Positions 38,044 through 48,898 of a DNA stretch of 64,000 nt are shown piece after piece. The first letter of the stretch is position 1; each line of letters begins with the position of its first letter. The position numbers were made by a program, and so were the translations under genes. Where the stretch lies: the NCBI GenBank assembly GCA_950295325.1, contig OX485803.1, positions 9,610,001 to 9,674,000 on the forward strand. Direction: 5' to 3'. The notes under the pieces are model-generated. The model was not told where the DNA came from. It made no database searches and saw only the letters and a program-made list of their open reading frames with translations. Origin of the DNA: Polytrichum commune. Taxonomy: Eukaryota; Streptophyta; Polytrichopsida; Polytrichales; Polytrichaceae.

Positions 38044-38777
38044 GTCATATGATTGTACCAAGAGGGAAAACAAAAAGGAGTTCAATTCATTGCCGGGGAA
38101 CATTCTTCGTTGTTTGCTGTTGTGGCTGATATTTACAAGGAGGCCAAAGCAAGTCACGGAGTGGTAGGACCAATCCCAGTCATCTTAGCTGAAGACAAGA
38201 CAAAAGTTAAGTCCCATATTTCTTGGGACGCTCGGTCAGATGGATTGGTAGGCTTTTGTGGAGAAAAGGAGAATCATGTGTGCATCTCTATTTTCAGACC
38301 GCAAATAGGGAATGGTGAGAGTGGATATTCATCCATAGTTGATTCTTTCCGAATGAATCTCAAAGGAAATTTTGCTCGTGTCATCATGGTCAATCATTTG
38401 CATGATAAGTTGCCCAGACTTGTACTTGTTGTGTCATGCACTTGCAATCGATTTAATTCCAGTTGGGTGAGAAGTCAGTGGGAGACTATTGACACCCTTT
38501 GGCAAGACAGTTGTGGGCCGGTTGTTGGACCTATTATAGGGCATTCTTTAGATGGCGACTCTAGGAGAAGGCAGTTGATGGTTGAAGACTACTGCAACAA
38601 GGTAGGATTCGGGTATGAAATTCCATGGGAAGGCTGGTCTTCATCTTGTGAGTGGCTTGGGGAGAATAAAATTAAAGGCTTGCATGATCAGGATTTCATC
38701 CATAACGGAAACAAATTGATCAACCCACTTGACAGTGTTGTAAAGAACCTTCAACTAGGGGTTGATGTCTGTTACCT
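38044..38777 (+). pseudogene. Middle part of the degraded DDE-type transposase
   Basis: This block resumes the transposase directly after the LTR-type insertion: joining across the 5-bp target copy gives FGGPSYD in frame. A one-base frame change follows near 38,070 (RENKK then GVQFIAGEH). The next residues look like a catalytic core, with candidate acidic residues in AEDKTKVKSHISWDA (about 38,190) and GHSLDGDSRRRQLM (about 38,540-38,580), separated by FARVIMVNHLHDKLPRLVLV. The block runs to VDVCYL, where the Mutator-like element is inserted at the 10-bp site TCTGTTACCT; LDHLG follows in frame on the far side. Confidence 0.78.
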
Positions 38778-38832
38778 GAGGGAAGCTATTTTATGAGCGA
38801 TGAGCAGTGAGCGGTGAGCGGTGAGCAGTAAC
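38778..38832 (+). repeat. Left terminal inverted repeat of the giant MULE
   Basis: After GAGGGAAGCTAT the end is built from GAGCRGT-type heptamers (GAGCGAT, GAGCAGT, GAGCGGT twice). These continue past the repeat as ATGAGCAATGAATAG copies to about 38,870. Such subterminal arrays are typical binding sites for a transposase. The 10-bp target duplication precedes it. Confidence 0.9.
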
Positions 38833-38959
38833 ACATGAGCAATGAATAGTAACATATGAGCAATGAATCCAAATTTAGTAAAGACACACGGGTTTAGGGT
38901 ACACAACCAAGTTTTTGACAAATTAATTGCATATTTTCAATTGTAAATTGCCAATATTT

Positions 38960-39175
38960 TAAATGAAGCAGAAGTCAAAGGGCCCTATTTCCATGGATCA
39001 TTTAAAACACTTTCAATCCATTGCTGGTTTTTATTATAATAATCCAAACCAATACATGTCATTTATTGACATCCTTATACATGTAGTTACAACCAACACT
39101 TGCACAACTACTCACATTCCACAACACCAGCAAGTTCAAGTAGGTGCATAACCTCATTATATGTACATGTAGGTG
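38960..39175 (-). pseudogene. Extra copy of the 3' end of the MULE transposase gene
   Basis: About 210 bp match 40,965-41,160 in the same orientation (TTTTTATTATAATAATCCAAA, ATGTCATTTATTGACAT). On the minus strand the copy encodes a second version of the transposase C-terminus (TYNEVMHLLELAGVVECE) plus its 3' flank. The duplicates lie on either side of the SINE-like and solo LTR-type insertions, so the element's left arm has undergone a local duplication. Confidence 0.8.
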
Positions 39176-39274
39176 TCATAATTGTGAGCCACTCAAACCA
39201 CTCACGGGTTGAGTTAAGGCCCAAAATCTACAAAAGAAAGGAAATTATATATTAGAAATAGTCAATATGTAGGT

Positions 39275-39480
39275 AACTACTAGGTTTTGAGACATCCGCC
39301 TATGGATGCGAGTTGTGTAAGAGACTGGTATTAGGTATGGATCAACCCGGGTTCGAATCCGGTTGGTTACATTGACTGGTGCTATCCCAAATTGAGCTAG
39401 TGATAAAGCAGGAATAATCTATAGGCGGATACCAAGAAGACGTTACTACGCGGATGTGCGTAGAATCTTCTCAATTTTAT
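39275..39480 (+). mobile_element. tRNA-derived SINE-like element
   Basis: It contains a perfect polymerase III B box, GGTTCGAATCC (39,350-39,360), in a T-arm-like context (CCGG before, CCGG after), a plausible A-box region upstream (TGGATGCGAGTTG), and a T-rich 3' tail (TTCTCAATTTTATTTTATTT). A full cloverleaf is not convincing, so it is a SINE rather than a tRNA gene. Target duplications were not identified. Confidence 0.6.
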
Positions 39481-39530
39481 TTTATTTTTAGAAACTTTTT
39501 TATTATTTATCCGTGTGAATCAATCAAACA

Positions 39531-40930
39531 TGTGAGCTAGGATCACCCCCACCCTTAACTGCGTCGTAATGCAGGTGGGGGATCACCCTTTCACAGTTTG
39601 TAACATGTCCACCTCCAATGGTGGTCCTTTCCACCTCGAGGTGACCCTTAATAATGAATAACCGTTTACTTTATTACTAATACTCATGCGTGTCATAACA
39701 TGAACGTGAGAATCAACACATTAAGTCACACATTAGTTTTTCACCTAAATTCCTAGCTTAACTATCACCCTTCACTACTTCACTAATATTACTGCCTTAG
39801 CTTAACTCGGTTAATCCAGCTTTGTTCTCAGTTGGCCGTTGTCCTTTCATGCCCTTGGGCCTAATCACAACCAGCTCCTAGCCTCTTAGACCAACCCCGT
39901 TACTGGCCCTGTTACCGGCCATGTTACCAGCCGTGGCTAGGCTGATCCCTTGCACCCTTCCTACCACACGCGGCTCTCGCCTATCTGGTTTGAGCACCCT
40001 TCCCCTGCGCTCACAACTGTTGAGACCCCAGCCACAGCTCTCGGCCATGCAGCCATTAATTCACATTTGTTCACACTATGACCCCCTCGCATTTGTGCAA
40101 CCTCCTCTCTGTGCTGATTCACCATTTAAATGAGGCTTGTGGCCTGGGCTCTTCCCCGCTCAATTTTGATCATTCTTCACATTAGTCATGTTGTAGTGCC
40201 CTCCGAACCATTTGGTTCAAACATTGTTGGTTGCAACCTGTGGAATTCACCTTCTCCTTTCCAGCTCACCCCTGCATTGCGGCATTGTGCCAAGTTCTTT
40301 TTGGAAGGCCGAGGCCTCCAGGCATTCGAATTCAAACAATGCCTATCCCAGCTGCGCCCTCGGCAACCTCTATCATTTGCTCCAGCTTAGCCTCCAACCT
40401 CCTTCCCCTCCTTGGCAAAGCACTTCCTCCTCATTCTCGGCGGCACCCACCTAGCTCCCTACTAACTCCTCCAGCATCCATCACCAGCCTCGCATTCGGC
40501 AGCGCCTTACTCCTCAGCGGCAGCGTCCCCCTCCCCCTGCTAGCTTGCTTGTTTGAGAGAGAGCTTAGTTGTGAGAGCGGCGACCTCAATCGCGCCTGTC
40601 CGAGTCCCTGGATCCGCATTTTACTAGGGTGCAGTGGCACCTGCCTAATTCGAACAGTTCCCAAGCATTTTCAAGTCACATAAACCCCAGGTTTACAAGG
40701 CCTAAGGTCTAAGCCTAAGAACCACCTTAATCACCTCCTAGTCAATTCCCTTACACCTGCTCTCATTATTCAAACACTGAGTACTAACCTCCTATCCCTA
40801 ACGTTAATTCTAACACAACTCCAATCCTCCACATTTTTTATGTTTTAATTAATTGATGAAAACTCCAAACCTAAGTTTTAATGTGTTTTTCAGCTTGAGA
40901 ACACATGTGGCCACATAGTTTGGGCTCACA
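39531..40930 (-). mobile_element. Solo LTR-type repeat (fossil)
   Basis: Read on the minus strand it starts TGTGAGCCCAAACT and ends with a GACGCAGTTAAGGGTGGG block followed by CTAGCTCACA. These match the start and end of the LTR-type element at 34,889-38,038, with its own GC-rich diverged middle. Flanks AAACA/AAACC form a 5-bp target duplication with one difference. At 1.4 kb with no internal domain, it is best read as a solo terminal repeat, older than or diverged from the other copy. Confidence 0.65.
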
Positions 40931-41089
40931 AAACCGCTCACGGTTGGGTCGTAGTCTAAATAGAAATGAAGTTACTAAATCATTTGAAATACTTTCAGTC
41001 CATTGCTAATTTTTATTATAATAATCCAAACGAAAACATGTCATTTATTGACATTCAAATATATGTTGCTTAATAGAACACTTGCAATA

Positions 41090-44000
41090 CTACTCACATT
41101 CTAGAATACCAGCAAGTTCAAGTAGTCGCATGACCTCATTATAGGTATATGTAGGTGCATGAATGAATTTGTCACTCTCGTAATCCACCTTGCACAAAAA
41201 TCTAAACACATAATAAAGATGTTTACAATACACCCATTTTCCTTCCTTTCCCAATGCATGAGAGGACATTTTCGTGAAGTCCGGGCATGTGCAATGCGGG
41301 ATGTCACCAATTGTGACACGGTATGTAATATCCTCTTTGGAGACAATGTTGATTATCACTCCAAAACCTGGATATGGAATGGCAGTCATCCCAACTACAA
41401 AATAACCATCCATGAGTCCGGCGCTCTCCCATTTGTTTTTGTGATCCGCTGTCGGTGCGGTCGGATTGCGACGAACTGTCTTTCCAAACCTGAATGTAGG
41501 GTGGGCATCCGGGTTGGGTGGCATACGAAAATGCGAACGAGGGATGGGAAGGGTTGCAATTGTAGAAAGCCTACGACGGGGGGATAATGCTTCCCTTTGC
41601 TGTAGTTGAAATCCGGCGTCCTCAAGCGCCAACACCTCCTCTCTTAATAGATTGGTGCCTATCTTCACCGGCCAAGTGTTAGGCATTATAGGCCAATCCA
41701 ACACATATTTCTTCTTACTACCACTCACACAACGCTTGATGTCGTCAGGGCAGAACCAAAATTCATACTCCACATTGTTGGGAGAGTGAAATTCTTTCTT
41801 GAACCCTTTGTATGTTGGAGCAGGTGTGCCATGTTTTCCAATACCGACTTTGGCATTGCACATCGTCCCTGTAATGGCATGTAATGCCCAACATCGTCTA
41901 GCTGAGTTGGGTGGCAATCTTGCAATTTGCCAATTGGAAGCAAGACAATCAGTCTCTAACACGGATGTAGTATGAGTCACACCTTGTTGTGCATAATTCA
42001 ATGATTCCTCTATGCGTTGACGAGTTGCACGAGTGTTAGGGCGAGGAATTGAAAAATTCACTTTGTCGGGTCGATGAGAATCGCAATCAGCACCCGGGGG
42101 CATGTTGAATTTTCGTTTGGTGGACCCAAATAGCTCGGACCCTTCCAATGCACAATTTCTAGTATTGACGTCTTCTGCCCCCGGGAAAGACTTCATGGCA
42201 TTAGCCAAAAATTTTGGATCTCCACACCTGGCAGCTGCCTTAAGTTTTAAGGATGCCGAATCAGGACCTTTACCATGAGACCCCCCTTTCAACCATGCAC
42301 GGTAATTCGCGATTTGCATGAAGGCACGGATCATGTCATCAACAATAGCTTCATACAGGCAAATCATCTTGTTGCCGGATTGTTGGAGCCATTTGTTATG
42401 AACAGTCTCGGCAAGGTTGCATGTTGGCATTTTTGCACGCTCATCTATTGTCATATCCTACGAACAACATACAAATACGGGGTTAAGAAAAACAAGACAC
42501 AAATTTATAAAAATGGAAAAAATACGGGGAAGTTCAATGACATTGAATAATGCAGTGTGGTATGCACTTACAAGTAGCATATGACCACCCCATTGTCTAT
42601 AACAGAAGTGCCAAAATCCCAACCACTCCGAAAGGCCAATGATGCCTTCCTCTGTGGCAGCTCCAAATGACAACCACCAAGAACGAATCACGTGATACTT
42701 AGTCTCGGCATCGTCCATTGTTACCGCGTCCTTGTAATCCTTGCATATTTGCTTGTGTTGAAACTGCAAGGATGGTTTGATATATTTTTGTGTCACCTTA
42801 TCCAAGCTTGTAGACCAATGGAAAAGGTATGTGCGTTCACGTGCGACCATGGGCAGGCTTGGATCGCCGTCCCCATAAACCATCCGCACCGCATTCCAAT
42901 TGGCTTGAGCACTGTCTGCCATGAACCCTTTGAAGTTTGTTTTTGGAACACCATTCTCGGCCATAACAGCATTCAGATTTTCCCAAAAGAGAGATTGTGC
43001 TGCACCATCTTCAGATTGCATGTCACAACACGCAATGGTCAACACCTTACAATATCGACTATCGTACACATGGCAAACCATTGTCGTCCAATCCTTCAAA
43101 CGTTTGACATGGTCAAACATGATCCAATAATTCTCCATATCTCCCCCGACTTGTATCCTCTTTACAAGCTCCACACCACTGCCCGGAAGGTCTACGGACA
43201 TCTTGAAAACAAAAACCTTGTCTTTCGATTGCCCTGGGAACCGACTATCATGGACGAACTTGAAAGCAGAATGGTCTTTGAGTGCCATAATACTATCCAT
43301 AGTTCCCATTCCACTACGCACAAAACGTTTTGGTCCAGATACAAAATTACGACAATTTGGGGAGGCTAAAGTGTTGAATTTGTCCATGACCACCTCTAAG
43401 GAAGAACCAACCAAGTGATGGCTTTCTCTAATTGTGGGAGATCTAAGAAGGTAATCGGCCAAGAATTGTTTGTTCGCGACCATCACTATGGCGGAATTTG
43501 TAGCTGTGGGTGTTTTCAACACTTCATTGGCAACGCACTGGTATGCCATGTCCAATGATTCACGACATGTAGACCAAGATGAATGCAAACTCTGGACATC
43601 CTAGCAGAGGCGGAATGAATGTATATAATGCGAGCAGGGCACAAAGCAATGCACACAGGTGTTGAACGACATACCTTACGATGGATAGTAGACCTAGTAG
43701 GGGCAACATTACCCACAATAAATGGCAGAGGGGTTGAACCGGCCCATTCAGTGTTGTTGCGCAGACCCCCATTGCGATGCATGTAATCACAGTAGTCATT
43801 AGGACATTGGAGATGACCTGCACAAGTAGAACGCCGAAAGGATAATTCAAAATCATTTTAGATATTCGTGGTTTTGGTGGTGCACCAAAGGTGACCGTCG
43901 CACATTTTATCCATACCACCCATGGAGCGGCCATACGTATTTGGAACTCCAAGTGCCACAGGGGGCAAGACAAATAAAACGTCGCCGTCAAAAGATGATG

Positions 44001-44694
44001 GCAAGTATTTGACATCACGGACATCTATATTGTCAAAATCAATGAATGCAAGATCAGACTTTGACCTTTTCCTAGACTTTGTGAACTTCAAAGCATCAAC
44101 GATAGTCAACCCTGTAGATGACGGTGAAGGGTGCAATGGAGGGCGCTGAGAAGGTGTCATACGGTGAACCAATGTGTTGCATATAGGACTGAATGGGGAT
44201 TTGGGAAGTTGTGAAGGAGTGGAGTTTTTACTTTCAAATGGAAATGACGATATGTCTGAAAGATCAACAGCAGCACAAATATCATCTTCTGAATTAGACA
44301 ACACTAATACACTATCATCATTGGGCTCCAACTTAACAGTTGCAACAGTGGGCATTTGAACTGTGGATGTACCGGATTCATTGGTCAATAAGACAGTTGG
44401 AGCTTGCATCTGCGATTCAGAAAGACCTATGATCCTAAATGAACCAGGCCCTAAAATCCACACAAATGCATATTTAGTTATGGTCTTTTGAACCAAAATC
44501 GTTTCATACACCTCTCCATCCGCAGAGTACATCTCTTGTTCTAAATACATGGTTCTTAGTTGGAGATTGAATCTCAAACTAAGCAAATCTTCCAAGACAC
44601 ACACAAAACCATCATCCTGAAGTGATAGCAGGAAAGGAACAAAGGATCCGGGAGCTCTAATGGTAGCCATGGAGAAAGAAAGCAATAGATGCAC
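41090..44694 (-). CDS. Mutator-like transposase with Cys/His finger and SWIM finger, intact
   Basis: Four exons join in phase with good splice sites: 44,694-43,896; 43,817-43,675; 43,600-42,572; 42,457-41,090 (TAG), giving 1,112 residues with no stop or frame break. An alternative start is MATIRAPG at 44,670. The exon 1/2 junction creates KMCDGHLQCPNDYCDYMH, a GCM/WRKY-like Cys/His finger as found before MULE cores. Exon 3 carries the core, with candidate acidic residues in MFDHVKR and FMADSAQANW, followed by YLFHW. Exon 4 holds a SWIM finger, IPHCTCPDF then VYCKHLYYVF (C-x-C...C-x-H), usual at MULE transposase C-termini. It is the only transposase between the inverted repeats and is divergent from the cargo. 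Intactness suggests recent activity. Confidence 0.85.
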
Positions 44695-45705
44695 GTTACA
44701 ATAATATTGGATGGGCGGAGATTATTATACTAAATGGTATGTACTAAAAAATGAGGTGTAGATCAAAACTTTGAATACTATAACATCCAATAATACACAA
44801 GTAGACAACTCACACTGACAGTCAAAGAATAGATTAGGCCAAACATAGAATCCTACACCAAATCCAATAAACTATCTCATTTGGAAACAAAACCATAGCG
44901 AACCCCAATGCACAAATGAGATGTGGATCTTAAGTCCATGACACCATAAGTCATGTCCATTATAACATTGGGAAGAATATATGAAGAAGAGATTTAACTA
45001 ATGTATATAACTTAATAAAAATATAAACTATTTAGAATATAGATCTATATATCTATATATCTATGTCTTTATGTCTATATGTCTCTGTCTATATCTCTAT
45101 ATCTCTATATCTATATCTATATATCTATATGTTTATATGTTTATATGTCTATAAATCTGTATATCTATATATGTATGAATTCCTAAATGAAAACGGAAGA
45201 AACGCGGGCATGGACATCATTAAAAAACGTGTTATATAATGAACAAATACATATGAATCGATAATAACAATTTGGCGAATAATTTCACTTTTTAAATGAT
45301 GTTGGGGAAGTGAAGGATTTAAACCCTATAACCTTCTTAGAATGTTCCCCAATCATGTGCAAAAAAATGATTTTGGAAAATTTCCAAAATGTACCATATA
45401 GGAAGATTTCCCAAAAATCTACGATATCCTCAATTTCAGAGTTTTTAGAAATTCATAAGAAATTGAAATTTAATGAAAAAAATCTAATTTTTTGTATATC
45501 ACTACATATGATGGATGTAACTATGAAAAAAAATTTCAAGCTAATTAATTTTAATATGTAGGAGATATACCTATTTAAAGTTTTCTAAAATCTGTAGGTT
45601 TTATATTTTTTTTTGTATTTTTTTTTCCCAACCTTTCATTTCCCTCTGAACCTAAATCCCTTTGCGTTCATGGCCGTCATGTTCACGGTTGCCACGGCCG
45701 AGGCG
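44695..45705. other. Divergent intergenic region between transposase and cargo genes, with microsatellite
   Basis: About 1 kb separates the transposase start from the cargo TATA box, so it should hold both promoters. It is AT-rich and includes an imperfect (TCTATA)n microsatellite at about 45,041-45,176 and T-runs near 45,610-45,630. No gene is seen; the 83-residue frame at 45,310-45,561 has AT-rich composition only. Confidence 0.6.
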
Positions 45706-45713
45706 TATAAATA
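45706..45713 (+). promoter_or_regulatory. TATA box of the cargo transcript
   Basis: TATAAATA stands alone in a GC-rich context (GCCGAGGCG upstream). It lies about 100 bp before the first palindrome and is followed by leader sequence with splice-like sites. Transcription would start near 45,740 toward the kinase and methyltransferase genes. Confidence 0.55.
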
Positions 45714-45812
45714 AGGATGAGAAGGTGTTTCTACAACAAACTTATATGAACGAGCTTCTGTTTAGCACTGCGTATGAGAGCAAGTTTGTAGAGAAGTTGC
45801 TTGTTGGACCTG

Positions 45813-46478
45813 CTTGTGCGCTAGCGTACAAGCCTGTATAAGGACTACTTCTGTTCATTTTTCCTTTCAATCCTTTCATTTACATAAGATTTGTTCAGTC
45901 CTGCTGCTGAGAGTTGTTTGTGCGCTGGCGCACAAACATCTTAGGACTTTTTTTGTTTACTTTGTTCTTTAGATCTATCATTTGCATACGATTTGTTGCG
46001 CCCTTCCGTTTGAAGTTGTTTGTGCGCTGGCGCACAAACATTCTTTAGGATTTTTTTCTGTTTACTTTGTTCTTTAGATCTATCATTTGCATACGATTTG
46101 TTGCACCCTTTTGTTGAAAGTTGTTTGTGCGCTGACGCACAAACATCCTTTATGACTATTTCTGTTTAGTTTGTCATTTAGATCTATCATTTGCATACGA
46201 TTTGTTGTGCCCTTCTGCTGGAAGTTGTTTATGCGCTAGCGCACACTCCTTTCGTAGTGCTTCAATTCATTTTTCTGCTTTAGTTCTTACATTTAGTTTA
46301 GGCTTCATTTCATTTTCTCTAGTTTGCACTTCATTTGCCTTGGTGTTGCATTCTGCTTGTGCGCTGGCGCACAACCATTAATCATGTATTTCTCCATTTA
46401 TTTTTTCTTTACTTATATTAATGCTTTTAAGCTTGTTATGCCCTGCTCCTGCTTTTTGGTTGTGCGCTAGCGCACAAC
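45813..46478 (+). repeat. Array of seven GTGCGC-NN-GCGCAC palindromes with regular spacing
   Basis: Near-perfect 20-bp palindromes of the form TTTGTGCGCTGGCGCACAAA begin at 45,813, 45,917, 46,019, 46,124, 46,228, 46,356 and 46,459. Spacings are 104, 102, 105, 104, 128 and 103 bp. The spacers are also related for several units (AGATCTATCATTTGCATACG, TTTGTT, 'cccttctgctgaaag'), so this is a tandem repeat of about 104 bp in which the palindrome is the best-kept part. It lies just downstream of the cargo TATA box. It could act as a DNA operator or, if transcribed, as a row of hairpins with about nine base pairs each. Confidence 0.9.
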
Positions 46479-46639
46479 CATCAATGAGGACTAGTATGTA
46501 TTAGGGTTTATCTACTAATATTTATTTGAATCTTATTCTTAATTGCTTTTAAAAATTTCACAACTTCTGTTTTGCTTTGTTGTTTACAATTTTTGTTTAT
46601 AATTAAATTTTGTTTTAATTGATATTCTGAACTTCATGT

Positions 46640-47346
46640 GCAGCACTACACCTCCGATCTGGTTGTGTGTCAAGTTCTAAGGCATCAACTATCATTCCAG
46701 GTATTTTTTCACTCCATTATGTTTTGTTTTGTTTAGCTTTATTTAATTTTTTTTTGCCTTGTTTTTTTTTTTTTATGGTTTTGTTTTGTCTTGCTTTGGC
46801 TTGCTTTGTTTTCTTCTAAATTCCGAATCCTCTCAGCTGGCGTGGATGGATGCTTTATGCTTCCTCAAGTCCTGGGTATTAGGACGTGTAATTATATCGT
46901 ACCCATCATTTCCAGCTGGTATGGTCCACATGATTATAATTTTCATGTACATAATCTGGATTTGATTTTTTACATTCAACTTCAAATGGCCCTAGCAGAT
47001 GTGGATGGATGTTTCATGCATTCTCACGTCCTAGGTGTTCATATATGTATTTCTATAATATATTTTCTTTCTATCCGCGTACCAATCCATTTTTGCACTT
47101 ACTTTTAAGATGTGTATCTAAATCCTATATTTTATTTCTTCAACATTAAGTATACAACCCATACTATATGGTAATTTCATGTGGTTTTATTGACTCTTAT
47201 ATGCAGGTATTCATTGTTCGTTGATGTTATCCTCAATAAACTATTCAAGGTAATTATTGCTTACAACTATGAAACCTCTTCTCAATAAGCCTAATCAAAT
47301 GGTTACTTTGAGTGTGCAAAACTTCCTTGTAGAATGGTAGGGTGAT
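46640..47346 (+). other. Probable spliced leader exons of the cargo transcript
   Basis: Exon-like pieces with good splice signals and no long frame are seen: about 46,644-46,701 (TGTGCAG before, CAG/GTATTT after) and about 47,209-47,250 (ATATGCAG before, CAAG/GTAATT after). A block with GTGGATGGATG is duplicated at about 46,838 and 47,000. A short upstream reading frame (starting MKPLLNKPNQ) at 47,271-47,339 precedes the kinase start. Confidence 0.4.
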
Positions 47347-48763
47347 ATGTCTTGGGATTCAATTCATCAAAATTTTGTGTCGATGGGTATGTCCGGCCCT
47401 ATCTTTTTGGATGAGCGTGTGAAGATCATGATTGATGATTGCATCTCGAGACGTTTTCCATCATGCAAAGAAATGTCCAATTATAATACTTGGAAAGACA
47501 ACGTCTCTTCTAATTTTGTTGGACAAATGCCCGATGTGGTTTCAAAGGTGCATCAGAAAGTCACGCATGATTGGACATTGGAAAAGTTAGAAGCGTAAAA
47601 AGTTAACTCCAATCGGTGGCGAGTGGAGATTCCACAACTCTTAAGACGTAGAAAAACTCATGTCAAAAATTTAAACCGTGTTGATCGACACGTCAATCCT
47701 GGAAGTGGTGCTTTTCTTTTTGCTTGGAGAGATGTTGTTATTGAGAAGCATGAACAACTAGGTCGTGGTTCATATGGAGTGGTGTGGAAATGTTTCATTA
47801 AGGACAATTCAGATACTGATCCATTCGTACCATATGCCATTAATTTTTTTTGGATCATAATGGAAATTCTCATCATGCAAGCATGAAAGAGTTCTATTCA
47901 GTGGCATCCATAGATCATGGTGGTGTTATCAAACCGTTTGTTTTCCAAACAACACCTGCACCTGCCATCTTCTTGCCCTATTGGAATGGTGGGACATTGG
48001 AAGATATGTTCAAAAGTGTGAAAGACCATGGAACTAATGAGTATGATGTTTTTCAACGTCTTACAATAGTCAAGAAAAATCATCCAGAACAAATTTCTAA
48101 AATTCAAGAATTGGAGCGGTTAAGGTTTTTCTTGTTAAACCGTTGTAGCTTTGCGATCACCTTCATGCAAATCATGGCCGATGTACTTACCATTCATAAT
48201 TTTTTCATTGTGATTTATCCTTTACAAACATCATATTCCATTTTGGTGAGATGGATGACAAAGATAAAATTTACATAGGCATTGGTGATTGGGGATCGGC
48301 AACAATATCGTCGGATAGACGACATTCAAATCATTTCTTGCAGTCTGAATCTTTGAGACATTCTAGGCTCCAAGAACGTTGGTGGGTAGATTCTGAGTTG
48401 TTCTTCACCAAAGACCACAATGCTCGTCCGTGCCACACCGAAAAAACAGAGTCATATTCTGTATTAAAGATTGCAGAGGCTATTTGGGGTTTATATGTCG
48501 ATCCAATATATCTCAAAGTCATTCACTCTCGTTCTTATAATCTTTTGCTATATTGTATTCGTCGAATGTCATGCACTTCAACCACGGAGCTTCGCATGAT
48601 CCCTACTGATGTCATGAATCGATTGTCTCACGAACCAGATTTTCATACTTTTCTCTTCAACAAACACATCCGGCAACGTTATCTTACTCTACCAGAACGG
48701 AATAGGGTTCATAGTCGTCAAATTGATTGTGATGATGAAATCCCTTCCAAATGTCGGAAATAG
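47347..48763 (+). pseudogene. Protein-kinase-like cargo gene with stop and frame changes
   Basis: Translation from MSWDSIHQNF shows no known domain for about 80 residues. The same frame has one TAA at 47,596 and continues into a kinase fold: glycine loop GRGSYGVVW (about 47,764), hinge-like YWNGGTLEDMF, catalytic loop readable as HCDLSFTNIIF, and GDWG in place of DFG (about 48,286). Two frame changes occur, each at a T-run (47,844-47,851 and 48,200-48,205), so homopolymer errors in the assembly are possible. The usual VAIK lysine reads as Asn (YAIN) next to the first run. The end is TAG, with AATAAAG 20 bp later. It is either a decayed kinase or an atypical one with sequence errors. It lies head to tail with, and about 135 bp before, the methyltransferase gene. 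Confidence 0.7.
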
Positions 48764-48898
48764 ATTATACATTTTTATATTAATAAAGTATTGGATTTGT
48801 AAAATCCATTATGTATTATTTTGAAATATATATACGATGAAGTTATTTCTATCATTTTTTGTTTGCATTTTCATTTATGTTTTTTGTTTGCAGAAAAT

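Noticed and set aside
39285-39372. tRNA gene at the GGTTCGAATCC motif
   Set aside because: A T-arm is visible but no convincing acceptor or anticodon arms; the T-rich tail fits a SINE.
42692-43369. 225-residue plus-strand open frame
   Set aside because: Opposite strand of the transposase core exon, which has the recognisable motifs and splice sites.
45813-46478. Regularly spaced palindromes as a CRISPR array
   Set aside because: Nuclear plant context; the spacers are related to each other rather than unique, and the spacing is over 100 bp. It is a tandem repeat with a conserved palindrome.
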